From: Aliidongia dinghuensis
GTDB taxonomy: Bacteria; Pseudomonadota; Alphaproteobacteria; ATCC43930; CGMCC-115725
Assembly (NCBI RefSeq): GCF_014643535.1
Contig: NZ_BMJQ01000023.1
Span: 1-64,000, forward strand
Reading direction: 5' to 3'
DNA: 64,000 bases
In this document: positions 8,926-17,947 of the stretch, in pieces
Layout of the letters: each line of letters starts with the position of its first letter
Numbering within the stretch: the first letter of the stretch is position 1
Made by a program: the position numbers and the translations under genes
The notes under the pieces: generated by a model
Databases searched by the model: none
Told to the model about the DNA's origin: nothing
The model's input: the letters and a program-made list of their open reading frames with translations, nothing else

Positions 8926-9540
8926 ATGCAGAAATTCACCAGCCTGACCGGGGTCGCGGCCCCGCTGCCGATGATCAACATCGACACCGACAAGATCATC
9001 CCGAAGCAGTACCTGAAGACGATCCAGCGGACCGGGCTCGGCAAGGGCCTGTTCGACGAGATGCGCTACAAGGCCGACGGTTCGGAGAACCCGGACTTCG
9101 TCCTGAACCAGCCGGCCTATCGCCAGTCGAAGATCCTGGTCGCCGGCGAGAATTTCGGCTGCGGCTCGAGCCGCGAGCATGCACCCTGGGCGCTGCTCGA
9201 CTACGGCATCCGCTGCATCATCGCGTCGAGCTTCGCCGACATCTTCTACAACAACTGCTTCAAGAACGGCGTCCTGCCGCTGATCGTGCCGGAAGAGACC
9301 GTGGCGCAGCTGATGGAGGACGCCGGCAAGGGCGCCAACGCGGTGCTGACCATCGACCTCGAGAACCAGACGATCAGCCGCCCGGACGGCGAGAAGGTGT
9401 CGTTCCAGATCGACCCGTTCCGCAAGCATTGCCTGCTGAACGGCCTCGACGACATCGGCCTCACCCTCGAAAAGGGCCGGGAGATCGACAGCTACGAGGA
9501 CCAGCTCAAGCTGACCCAGCCCTGGCTCGCGCGGGCGTAA
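8926..9540 (+). CDS. leuD: 3-isopropylmalate dehydratase small subunit
   Basis: 204 aa. The swivel-domain partner of LeuC. Motifs: [15 protein letters not shown] at about 22-36, [15 protein letters not shown] at about 75-89, and [12 protein letters not shown]. Full length for the family. Between leuD and leuB lies a nested palindromic repeat. Confidence 0.98.
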   Translation: MQKFTSLTGVAAPLPMINIDTDKIIPKQYLKTIQRTGLGKGLFDEMRYKADGSENPDFVLNQPAYRQSKILVAGENFGCGSSREHAPWALLDYGIRCIIASSFADIFYNNCFKNGVLPLIVPEETVAQLMEDAGKGANAVLTIDLENQTISRPDGEKVSFQIDPFRKHCLLNGLDDIGLTLEKGREIDSYEDQLKLTQPWLARA

Positions 9541-9557
9541 GGCCGGTCGCCCGACAG

Positions 9558-9625
9558 ACCCTCACCCTCCCGCTCTCGCGGGTCCCTCCCTCTCCCGCAC
9601 GGCGGGAGAGGGTTGGGGTGAGGGT
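9558..9625. repeat. Nested palindromic repeat between leuD and leuB
   Basis: The outer arms ACCCTCACCC (9558-9567) and GGGTGAGGGT (9616-9625) enclose the inner arms CCCTCTCCCGC (9588-9598) and GCGGGAGAGGG (9602-9612). This CCCTCACCC/GGGAGAGGG type resembles dispersed palindromes common in alphaproteobacterial genomes. It may reduce read-through or stabilise the leuCD mRNA. Confidence 0.65.
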
Positions 9626-9662
9626 CGAGCGGCCAGATTGAACGAAATTCGAGGAGCGTGAA

Positions 9663-10781
9663 GTGACGGCGAACAAGAAACTCCTGGTCTTGCCCGGCGA
9701 CGGCATCGGCCCTGAGGTGATGGACGAGGTCGAGCGCGTGGTCGAGTGGCTCGACGCCAAGCGGCGCGTGACCTTCTCGGTCGAGCGCGCGCTCGTCGGC
9801 GGCTCGGCGTACGACGCCGAGGGCACGCCGCTCACGGATGCGACCATGGCGAAGGCGCAGGGTGCGGACGCGGTGCTGCTGGGCGCCGTCGGCGGCCCGA
9901 AATGGGAGAAGCTGCCGTTCGAGCACCGGCCGGAACGCGGCCTCCTGCGCTTGCGCAAGGAGATGGCGCTGTTCGCCAACCTGCGCCCCGCCCAGGTGTT
10001 CGAGCCGCTGGTCGATGCGTCGAGCCTGAAGCCCGACCTCGTGCGCGGGCTCGACATCATGATCCTGCGCGAGCTCACCGGCGGCGTCTATTTCGGCGAG
10101 CCGCGCGGCATCGAGACGCTGCCCAATGGCGAGAAGCGCGGCTTCAACACCCAGAGCTATACGACGAGTGAGATCGAGCGGGTCGCGCGCGTGGGATTCG
10201 AGCTCGCCCGCAAGCGCTCGAACAAGCTCTGCTCGGTCGAGAAGGCGAACGTCATGGAGTCGGGCGTGCTGTGGCGCGAGGTCGTGCAGGCCTTGGGCGA
10301 CAAGGACTATCCCGACGTCGAATTGAGCCACATGTACGCCGACAATTGCGCGATGCAGCTGGTCCGCGCACCGAAGCAGTTCGACGTGATCGTCACCGAC
10401 AACCTGTTCGGCGACATCTTGAGCGACTGCGCCGCGATGCTGACCGGCTCGCTCGGCATGCTGCCGTCGGCCTCGCTGGGGGCGGCCGACGAGAGCGGCC
10501 GGCGCAAGGCGCTCTACGAGCCGGTGCACGGCTCCGCACCGGACATTGCCGGCAAGGGCCTGGCGAACCCGCTCGCGACCCTCATGAGCTTCGCCATGAT
10601 GCTGCGCTACTCCTTCGACATGGACGAGGATGCGGCACTCATCGAGGATGCGGTCGAAAAGCTGCTCGCCAAGGGCGTGCGGACGGCCGACATCCGGCTC
10701 GAAGGCCGTGCGCCGGTCTCGACCCAGGAGATGGGCAAGGCGCTGATCGCCGAGCTCGAAACCCTTGCCACCGAGCAATAA
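9663..10781 (+). CDS. leuB: 3-isopropylmalate dehydrogenase
   Basis: 372 aa. It oxidatively decarboxylates 3-isopropylmalate using NAD. Motifs: [16 protein letters not shown] at the N-terminus, [16 protein letters not shown], the metal/substrate segment [27 protein letters not shown], and the NAD-specific [14 protein letters not shown]. The start is GTG preceded by GAGGAG. A strong hairpin lies 45 nt after the stop. Confidence 0.98.
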   Translation: MTANKKLLVLPGDGIGPEVMDEVERVVEWLDAKRRVTFSVERALVGGSAYDAEGTPLTDATMAKAQGADAVLLGAVGGPKWEKLPFEHRPERGLLRLRKEMALFANLRPAQVFEPLVDASSLKPDLVRGLDIMILRELTGGVYFGEPRGIETLPNGEKRGFNTQSYTTSEIERVARVGFELARKRSNKLCSVEKANVMESGVLWREVVQALGDKDYPDVELSHMYADNCAMQLVRAPKQFDVIVTDNLFGDILSDCAAMLTGSLGMLPSASLGAADESGRRKALYEPVHGSAPDIAGKGLANPLATLMSFAMMLRYSFDMDEDAALIEDAVEKLLAKGVRTADIRLEGRAPVSTQEMGKALIAELETLATEQ

Positions 10782-10825
10782 GCCGCAATAGAGCGCAAGA
10801 ATTCGCGTGTGGCGCCCGAGCAACG

Positions 10826-10858
10826 ACGGGCGGCCGGTCTTTTGACCCGGCCGCCCGT
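10826..10858 (+). terminator. Terminator after leuB
   Basis: ACGGGCGGCCGG (10826-10837) pairs with CCGGCCGCCCGT (10847-10858), followed by CTTGTTGT. A 12-bp perfect stem 45 nt beyond the leuB stop. Confidence 0.75.
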
Positions 10859-10902
10859 CTTGTTGTGCGACCGGGTGCGCGACTGATACAAACCAGTGAC
10901 AG

Positions 10903-10921
10903 TTTGAAAAATAATCAAACG
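10903..10921. promoter_or_regulatory. AT-rich palindrome upstream of the esterase gene
   Basis: GTTTGA (10903-10908) and TCAAAC (10916-10921) flank AAAATAA, directly before the GGGGGGAG ribosome site of the gene at 10938. It could be an operator. The arms are short. Confidence 0.25.
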
Positions 10922-10937
10922 TCTCTGGGGGGAGTTC

Positions 10938-12815
10938 ATGCGCGCTTTCATCGCCGGAGTCGGCGTCTCGCTCGCCATGCTGTCCGGCGCGGCCCAAGCC
11001 GCCAGCGAATTTTCCAACATCCTCGTGTTCGGCGACAGCCTGTCCGATAACGGCAACATTCCGAAGCTGTTCGGCATCAACGTGCCGGCCCCGCCCTATT
11101 ACATGAACCGCTTCTCGAACGGGCCGGTCTATGCCGAGTACCTGAACGGGCTGCTCAGCGTCCCGGCGGGGAACTTCACCGACTACGCCATCGGCGGCGC
11201 CCAGGCCGGCACCGGCAATATCGGCGGCCTGCCCAATGCCGGCGTGTCGCAGGAGATCGACCGTTATCTCGCGACCAATCCGCACCCTGGCGCCCGCGAT
11301 CTGACCGTCGTCTGGGCCGGCGCCAACGACTATTTTGGCGCGCTGCCCGGCATCCAAGCCCTGCCGACCTCCCAGCAGACGGCGGCCTTGCAGACGCAGG
11401 TCAACACGACCGTTGGCAATATCGTGGCCGACGTGACGCGCCTCGCCCAGGCCGGCGTCACCAATTTCGTCGTGCCGAACTTGCCGAATCTGGGTGCCAC
11501 GCCGGACTTTAATACCAGTCCGACCAACTCGGCGACCGCGACCCAGATCTCGACGATCCACAACCAGCTGCTGCCGACCGCACTCGCCGCTTTGCAGGCG
11601 CAGTACCACGTCAACATCATCGTCGTGGACGTGAGTGCGCTCAACGCCCAGGTGCTGGCCGACCCGACCAAGTTCGGCGTCACCAACACGACCCAGCAAT
11701 GCCTGCTCAACGCCGCCTGCGTCGCGCAGAAGCTGCCGTACCTGTTCTGGGATGGCGTGCATCCGACCGAACAGAGCCACGCGCTGCTCGCGCAATATTT
11801 CGCGTCCACGATCGATGCCCCGACCGTGGTCGGTGCGCAAGGCGAGCTCGCCATCATCGCCATCCAGAACACGTTCGACGCCATCACCAGCCGCACCCAG
11901 GCGCTGCGCGACGGCGCTTCTGGGCTCCTCCTCTCCGACCTCGGCGGCACAGGCGGCGGCAGTGGCATCGCCAACCCGGACAAGCCGTTCGCCGCCTTCG
12001 TCTCCGGCACCCACGGCTGGGGCAAGCGCGATGACCGCACAACGGCGGCCGGCTTCAACTACACTGCCGACAATGTCTATGCCGGCCTCGACTATCGGAT
12101 CACGCCCAACCTGGTCGCGGGCGGCCTGTTCGGCTATGGCACGACCAAGGGCGACCTGCACGGCAGCATGGGCGAGGCCGATCTCGACAGTTACCAGGGC
12201 GCGCTCTACGCCACATACTTCCAGGGCGGCTTCTACGGCACGCTTGGTGGCACCTATGTCGGCGACAGCTGGGGCAAGCTCAACCGCAATACCTTCGTCG
12301 TAGGCGAAGTGGCGGCGGCGACGAGCCAGGGCCGCACGGCCGGCCTCAAGTTCGAGACCGGCTATGTCTTCGATGTGGGCGGCGTCCATCTCGGCCCGGT
12401 CGGCGAGGTGCGTTACGCCAACATCCGCATCGACGGCTACAGCGAAAGCGGCGCCGACGGCATGAACCAGCAGGTCGACCATCAGAACTTCGACACGCTG
12501 GTCGGCGCATTCGGCGGCCAGCTGTCCTTCACCGCCGGCTTCGGCGAGGTCAGCCTGTCGCCGCACCTGCGCGTGACCTACGACCACGAGTTCAAGGATG
12601 GGCCGCGCGACATCATTACCCGCCTCGTCTCGCAGCCGCTCCTGACGAACGCGACACTGCTCGACACGCCGGCGCGCGACTCCGTGCGCATCGGCGGCGG
12701 CGTCGACATCGGCATGGGCGCCAACATGAGCGCGCTCGTCGACTTCAACGCCACGACCAGCCGCAGCGACGGCAACGACTATCAGGCGACAGCGAAGCTG
12801 CGCCTTAGCTTCTGA
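10938..12815 (+). CDS. Autotransporter GDSL esterase/lipase
   Basis: 625 aa, an outer-membrane esterase of the EstA type. A signal peptide spans 1-21. The SGNH hydrolase passenger (22 to about 330) has FGDSLSDNGN with nucleophile S34, block III GANDYFG, and the catalytic dyad D272 and H275 in WDGVHPTEQSH. The C-terminal autotransporter barrel (about 350-625) has alternating amphipathic strands and ends in the LRLSF outer-membrane signature. Substrates are probably short-chain or lipid esters at the cell surface. A strong GGGGGGAG ribosome site precedes the ATG. Confidence 0.92.
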   Translation: MRAFIAGVGVSLAMLSGAAQAASEFSNILVFGDSLSDNGNIPKLFGINVPAPPYYMNRFSNGPVYAEYLNGLLSVPAGNFTDYAIGGAQAGTGNIGGLPNAGVSQEIDRYLATNPHPGARDLTVVWAGANDYFGALPGIQALPTSQQTAALQTQVNTTVGNIVADVTRLAQAGVTNFVVPNLPNLGATPDFNTSPTNSATATQISTIHNQLLPTALAALQAQYHVNIIVVDVSALNAQVLADPTKFGVTNTTQQCLLNAACVAQKLPYLFWDGVHPTEQSHALLAQYFASTIDAPTVVGAQGELAIIAIQNTFDAITSRTQALRDGASGLLLSDLGGTGGGSGIANPDKPFAAFVSGTHGWGKRDDRTTAAGFNYTADNVYAGLDYRITPNLVAGGLFGYGTTKGDLHGSMGEADLDSYQGALYATYFQGGFYGTLGGTYVGDSWGKLNRNTFVVGEVAAATSQGRTAGLKFETGYVFDVGGVHLGPVGEVRYANIRIDGYSESGADGMNQQVDHQNFDTLVGAFGGQLSFTAGFGEVSLSPHLRVTYDHEFKDGPRDIITRLVSQPLLTNATLLDTPARDSVRIGGGVDIGMGANMSALVDFNATTSRSDGNDYQATAKLRLSF

Positions 12816-12838
12816 TCGAGGCTTCGGGTCAAGAGAGC

Positions 12839-12862
12839 GGCCGCCGGTGCGATCCGGCGGCC
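12839..12862. terminator. Bidirectional hairpin after the esterase gene
   Basis: GGCCGCCGG (12839-12847) and CCGGCGGCC (12854-12862), followed by GGTTTCTTCT on the + strand. It lies between convergent genes. Confidence 0.65.
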
Positions 12863-12884
12863 GGTTTCTTCTATGTGCCCCGCC

Positions 12885-13709
12885 TCAGGCCGGGCGGGTG
12901 CCGACGCCCTTGAAGAATGTGTAGGTAAACATGCCGTCCGGTTCGGCGGTCCGGTGCAGGTCGCGGACGCCGGCGGCAAAGTGCGCAGCATCGGCGAGCC
13001 CGGCCTCGACAGCTTGCGTCGCGACACCCTCGATCATCGCGGTGAACGTGTCGCGCGTGAAGCTCTCGGCCAGGTCCGGCCGGCTGCCGTCGACATAGAC
13101 CATGCGCGGCGACACGCGCACCGCTTCGAGCCCGGCCGCGCGGAGCAGCGGATAGAGCCGCCGGCCGATCAAGGCATCGCCGCCCACCGCGCGCTGCAGC
13201 GCCGCCTGACACTCGATTGCCGCCCGGGCCGCCGCACTCTCCGGATGGAAGCAGATGAGCCCATGGTCGCCCTCGATCACCGTCACGGTCCCGCCCGGCC
13301 GCACCAGCCGGATGAAGCGCTCGAGCGCCGCCGCCGGCTGGGCCAGATGCTCCAGCACGAAGCAGGCAAAGACATGGTCGAAGCTTTCGGGCGCGAACGG
13401 CAGGTCGAAGAGATCGGCCTCGAGGAAGCGCACGTTGCCGAAGCCTGCCGCCTCGACCGCCCGCTCAGCCTCGGCGAGCGAGACGGCCGAGATGTCGACG
13501 GCGGTGATCTCGGCCCCCGGGCTGCGCCGGGCGAGCGTCACGGTCTGGGCGCCGACGCCGCACCCCACCTCCAGCACCCGGGCGCCGGCCGGATAGGCCG
13601 TGTCGTGGTGCAGCAGGTCGGCGAGCGAACGCGCCTGGTCCTGCAGCCGCTGCTGCTCGCGCGGCGCGTAGCCGTGCACATAGCCGTCGCGCAATCTTGC
13701 CCGCTCCAT
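12885..13709 (-). CDS. Class I SAM-dependent methyltransferase
   Basis: 274 aa. Motif I is VLEVGCGVGAQTVTLA near 43-58, the acidic motif II is ITAVDIS near 68-74, and the motif III-IV region FDHVFACFVLEHLAQP is near 107-122. The N-terminus (DGYVHGYAPREQQRLQDQA) resembles UbiE/Smt3-like enzymes annotated as methyltransferases of small molecules. Substrate unknown. It converges on the esterase gene and is followed upstream by the AraC regulator on the same strand 70 bp away, which may control it. Confidence 0.85.
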   Translation of the reverse strand: MERARLRDGYVHGYAPREQQRLQDQARSLADLLHHDTAYPAGARVLEVGCGVGAQTVTLARRSPGAEITAVDISAVSLAEAERAVEAAGFGNVRFLEADLFDLPFAPESFDHVFACFVLEHLAQPAAALERFIRLVRPGGTVTVIEGDHGLICFHPESAAARAAIECQAALQRAVGGDALIGRRLYPLLRAAGLEAVRVSPRMVYVDGSRPDLAESFTRDTFTAMIEGVATQAVEAGLADAAHFAAGVRDLHRTAEPDGMFTYTFFKGVGTRPA

Positions 13710-13778
13710 CCCCGCTGGTCGATGGGCGGGATTAGGCGCCGCGGCCGACGCGTGGTCTTGGATAGAATTGCAGCGCGG

Positions 13779-14594
13779 TCAGGCGAGTGCCGCGCGATAG
13801 CGCCCGGGTGTGACGCCGCATTGGCGCACGAAGGCGCGGTTCAGGTGGCTCTGGTCGGCGAAGCCGGCCGCGGCCGCGACGTCGGCGAGCGCATGGCCCG
13901 CCCTGATCAGCCGGCGCGCGAGCCCGACCCGGCGCGTCACCAGATAGGCATGCGGCGTGATGCCAAGCTCGCGCGCGAAGCCGCGCAGCAGCTGGAACCG
14001 GCTGGTGCCGGCAAGGGCGGCAAGCTCTGCCAATGTCACTGGCAGCTCCGGCGCCTCGTCGATCCGTCGTTGCGCCTTGGCGACGACCGGCGAGCGGCGA
14101 TCGACCGCGATCGGCCGGCTCGCGTGCCGGCGCATGACCTGCATCAGGGTCGCGAGCACGCCTTCCTCGACCGCAAGCGCTTCCGGCGCTGCCTCACGCA
14201 TGCGTTCGAACAGCCGCAGGAACCGCGCCGCCAGCATGGGATCGCTCGCCATCGGCAGCACTGCATCCGGCAGGTGCGGCGTCTCGTCGGCCAACTCGCG
14301 CGCGACCAGATCCGGCTCGAAACACAGCATGCGCCAGGAGCGAATATGGCCGGCGACCGGCAGGCCATCGTGCATCTCGCCCGGATTGACCATGATGATC
14401 TCGCCGGCCACCGCCTCGACGGCGCCGATGTCGCTCCAGGACCGATGCCCGCCCTCGGCGATGACGCCGATGCCGAGATGATCATGGACATGGCGCGGAA
14501 AGGCCAGGTTCGAGGTGAGGCTCAGCACCTCGATCCCGACGATCGGCGAGCGGTGCTGGATGGCACGATGGATGCGGGCGCTCACGAGCCCCAT
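13779..14594 (-). CDS. AraC-family transcriptional regulator
   Basis: 271 aa. An N-terminal cupin-like sensing domain (about 15-100, with FPRHVHDHLGIGVIAEGG and NPGEMHDG) is followed by the two-HTH AraC domain (about 170-271): TLAELAALAGTSRFQLLRGFARELGITPHAYL and a second HTH ending GFADQSHLNRAFVRQCGVTPGRYR. Ligand unknown. The ATG overlaps the stop of the DUF962 gene (TGATG), so the two are probably co-translated; the frame extends upstream to 14957 but only as a shadow of that gene. Confidence 0.92.
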   Translation of the reverse strand: MGLVSARIHRAIQHRSPIVGIEVLSLTSNLAFPRHVHDHLGIGVIAEGGHRSWSDIGAVEAVAGEIIMVNPGEMHDGLPVAGHIRSWRMLCFEPDLVARELADETPHLPDAVLPMASDPMLAARFLRLFERMREAAPEALAVEEGVLATLMQVMRRHASRPIAVDRRSPVVAKAQRRIDEAPELPVTLAELAALAGTSRFQLLRGFARELGITPHAYLVTRRVGLARRLIRAGHALADVAAAAGFADQSHLNRAFVRQCGVTPGRYRAALA

Positions 14595-14947
14595 CACGCG
14601 CCGGGCCGCACGCCGGCCGCGGCCAAGTGCGGGCCAAGGCGGCCCGTCAGGAACAGGCCCAGCATGCGGTAGTCGCTCATGAGCGACCAGAACGGATGGC
14701 CGAAGGTCTCGGGCTTGTTGTGCTCGACGCCGAAATGGGCGGTCCAGGCGAAGCCGTAGCCCAGGAGCGGGGCTGCGATCAGCCAGAGCCAAGCCCCGCT
14801 CGCGATCGCGAGCACGACCGCAGCAAGGGCCAAGAGACTGCCGCAATAGTGCAGCGCGCGCGTCTCCGGCTTCGCGTGGGCCCGGAGGTAGCGCAGCCAG
14901 AATGCGTGATAGTCGAGCGCCCCATCGCGGTGGGTCAGGTCGGCCAT
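14594..14947 (-). CDS. DUF962 / Mpo1-like membrane protein
   Basis: 117 aa. The family N-terminus YHAFWLRYLRAHAKPETRALHYCGS (in part) is followed by two hydrophobic segments (about 35-70) and the HFGVEHNKPETFGHPFWSLMSDYRML block that defines DUF962. Yeast Mpo1 is an iron-dependent dioxygenase for alpha-oxidation of 2-hydroxy fatty acids, and the conserved histidines are retained here; whether the bacterial protein has that activity is unknown. It overlaps the AraC gene downstream and is divergent from asd. Confidence 0.85.
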   Translation of the reverse strand: MADLTHRDGALDYHAFWLRYLRAHAKPETRALHYCGSLLALAAVVLAIASGAWLWLIAAPLLGYGFAWTAHFGVEHNKPETFGHPFWSLMSDYRMLGLFLTGRLGPHLAAAGVRPGA

Positions 14948-15026
14948 GATTCCTCACGTCTTGTTTCGCGTCGGCGAGGCGCGTTTAGTGTGTCACTTCT
15001 TGTCATTCTGGGTCGAGGAATTCGTC

Positions 15027-16073
<1,047 letters not shown>

Positions 16074-16187
16074 GCGGCAGCACCTCGCCCAGTCTCATCC
16101 AGCCACTGCGCAGGTTCCGCTCTCTTTAGCCTACGCCGGCATCGCTCCACCGATCTGTGACGCAAATCGGAGCGCGGCGCGAGGCTT

Positions 16188-16202
16188 GTTCCTTTTTTGT
16201 TC
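16188..16202 (+). promoter_or_regulatory. LexA (SOS) box, alphaproteobacterial type
   Basis: The sequence GTTCCTTTTTTGTTC is an exact GTTC-N7-GTTC direct repeat with a T-rich spacer, the form bound by LexA in Alphaproteobacteria. A candidate -35 TTGACC (16210-16215) lies just downstream with a weak -10 region about 17 nt later. It is 144 bp upstream of the toxin gene at 16347, the next gene on that strand. Confidence 0.65.
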
Positions 16203-16251
16203 TATTCGCTTGACCGTTCCGAATTAATCCGGTCTCCTAGCCGAACATAGC

Positions 16252-16323
16252 GAAGGCGCGCCCAGGCGCGCTTCCCGCCGCAACCAACCGCCGGCTGGCC
16301 CCGCCTCCGGCGGTTTTCTTTTG
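16252..16323 (+). terminator. Two hairpins with T-tract in the toxin leader
   Basis: A hairpin at 16252-16274 (GAAG plus CGCGCC arms, one bulged G) is followed by 16286-16315 (AACCGCCGG/CCGGCGGTT) and TTTTCTTTT to 16323. The second is terminator-like and ends 23 nt before the toxin ATG. It could terminate the asd transcript, but it also lies inside the transcript expected from the LexA-box promoter. Confidence 0.55.
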
Positions 16324-16346
16324 CCCAAATTCCGAAGAGTCCTCTT

Positions 16347-17504
16347 ATGCCGATCCTCTCGATCGCGCGGGCGCCTTGTCGTGCGCCGGCGCGGCACTGG
16401 CTGCTCATCGCCAAGGCGGGAACCGTCTGGCTATGGCCGGGCATTCCGCTGACCGAACGGCGCGGCGGCACCATCCGGCCGATCCCGCCCGACGCCTTGC
16501 GTTTTTGGCTGAGTAAGTTGATGGGGCCGGAAGTCGTCGGCCAGCCGGTGCCGATGCAGGTCGCGCGGGCCGCCGAATATCTGACCGTGGGCGACGAGAC
16601 CGCCGCCCAAGCCAGCCTCGACCGTGCGCCGGCCGGCACCTTGTCGCCGGAGGGCGCCATGCTGGCGCGGGCGGTCGCCGCCCGGCTCGGCATTGACGTG
16701 CCCGCCACGCCGATCGCCAAACGCATGCCGCTCTGGGACCGGCACTTCGTTCTGGGCCTGGCACCGATGTTCGACCGCTTCGCCGAGGCCGCCGACTGGC
16801 TCGACAAAGCGGGGGTTTGGGACTCCGACAAGCATCCGCGCTGGCCGCCGGGTGCGAATGAAGGCCGGCCCGGGCAGTTTCGGCCGGTCGACAAGCCGGC
16901 CGTGTCGGTGTCGAGCGTGCCGCGTCCTGATCCGAACCGCCCCGGCATCGGCCACAATGGCGGCCCGCCGCTCTTCGACGACGCGCCGCCGGTACCGCCG
17001 GAGAACCCCGGCGCCTCCTATCGCTGGCCGATCATCAAGGCGCTGGCGCGCTGGGCGGCGAAACGCGCCGTGATCCTAGCCGCCGAAGATGCAGCGGGCG
17101 GCCCGGTCGGCCTAGCCCTGAACGCGGCGCAGGTCGCCGCATGGGTCTATGAATACTATCCCTATATCCGGGCCTACAATGACCCGCCGAAACCGCTCGA
17201 CGAACTCGAACGGGCGGCCCAAGGCCCGGCGCGCCGCGGCTACGACGTGCATCACATCGTCGAGCAGGCATCGGGGCGCAGCGGCGAAATACCGACGCAG
17301 TTGATAAACTCGGGCGAGAACCTAGTCAGCATCCCGACTCTACGACACTGGCAACTTAATTCATGGTACCAGACGCCAAATAGCAGTCTCCTTGATTCGA
17401 GTGGTAACTACATGACGCCGCGGAAATATCTTGTCGGTAGAGGGTACGATGAACGTAGAAGGGTGGGACTGATGGGCTTGCACGCAGTGGGAGTGCTGAA
17501 ATGA
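16347..17504 (+). CDS. Candidate polymorphic toxin with C-terminal HNH-like (VHH) nuclease domain
   Basis: 385 aa. The N-terminal part (1-160) is unrecognised: no signal peptide, tryptophans at 18-30 and helical segments. Then come KHPRWPPG (162-169) and GQFRP (176-180), and the GIGHNGGPPL motif (200-209) seen in many alphaproteobacterial accessory proteins. A hydrophobic helical stretch covers 225-272. The C-terminal domain (about 295-385) has RRGYDVHHIVEQ with H302/H303, NLVSIPTLRHWQLNSWY (325-341) with N325 and H334, and a basic end, consistent with an HNH/VHH nuclease. The stop overlaps the next gene as ATGA. From about 17280 the GC content drops visibly compared with the upstream half. 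Nuclease and toxin roles are inferred; the fold assignment rests on motif spacing. Confidence 0.65.
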   Translation: MPILSIARAPCRAPARHWLLIAKAGTVWLWPGIPLTERRGGTIRPIPPDALRFWLSKLMGPEVVGQPVPMQVARAAEYLTVGDETAAQASLDRAPAGTLSPEGAMLARAVAARLGIDVPATPIAKRMPLWDRHFVLGLAPMFDRFAEAADWLDKAGVWDSDKHPRWPPGANEGRPGQFRPVDKPAVSVSSVPRPDPNRPGIGHNGGPPLFDDAPPVPPENPGASYRWPIIKALARWAAKRAVILAAEDAAGGPVGLALNAAQVAAWVYEYYPYIRAYNDPPKPLDELERAAQGPARRGYDVHHIVEQASGRSGEIPTQLINSGENLVSIPTLRHWQLNSWYQTPNSSLLDSSGNYMTPRKYLVGRGYDERRRVGLMGLHAVGVLK

Positions 17505-17863
17505 AGCTGGATACATTGACGGTCGATGAACTCATCTCCCTCTTCGTGTCGTTCAGCGAGCAGCAATATCCGCTGACACTCAATGACGAGGGCGGAAAGG
17601 CCAAACAGATCATAAAAAAGCGAAATGAAATAGACAAAGAGTTGCGCAGGCGCGGCATCGCGGCACGTCTTGAACTCACCAAATTGTTTACACACCCTAA
17701 CACCCAAGTTCGAATCAATGCTGCTACGACCAGTCTGGGAGTCGCCCGGGAGCCAGCTCTTGGTGTGCTCAGGCAAATTATAAAGGAAGATTTCGGACCG
17801 TTTAGACTGGATGCCCGCATGACCATTGCGCTGATAGAGGACGGCACCGTCAATCCGACTTGA
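17501..17863 (+). CDS. DUF2019-like putative immunity protein
   Basis: 120 aa, helical. The N-terminal VDELISLFVSFSEQQYPL and the later HPNTQVRINAAT and AREPALGVLRQI blocks look like the HEAT-like DUF2019 family, whose members often sit beside toxin genes. There is no signal peptide, so it would act in the cytoplasm by binding the toxin. It overlaps the toxin stop (ATGA), which favours coupled synthesis. GC content is clearly lower than in the surrounding core genes. Confidence in the gene is high, in the family moderate, in the immunity role inferred from position. Confidence 0.7.
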   Translation: MKLDTLTVDELISLFVSFSEQQYPLTLNDEGGKAKQIIKKRNEIDKELRRRGIAARLELTKLFTHPNTQVRINAATTSLGVAREPALGVLRQIIKEDFGPFRLDARMTIALIEDGTVNPT

Positions 17864-17947
17864 CGGCCGCAGTTCGGGGCGCTTCGCCAGAAGACTACCT
17901 TGACGAGGCGAGCACTTGCCGCGGGAGTAGGGCGAGGGCACTACCGC

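Noticed and set aside
9492-12587. A 1031-codon open frame antisense to leuB and the esterase gene
   Set aside because: High-GC third positions remove stop codons on the opposite strand. The translation is arginine/glycine-rich without motifs, while the + strand frames encode clear LeuB and a GDSL esterase.
16347-17863. Prophage remnant
   Set aside because: GIGHNGGPPL and HPRWPPG-type motifs also occur in phage-linked proteins, but no integrase, capsid, terminase or att repeat flanks the two genes.
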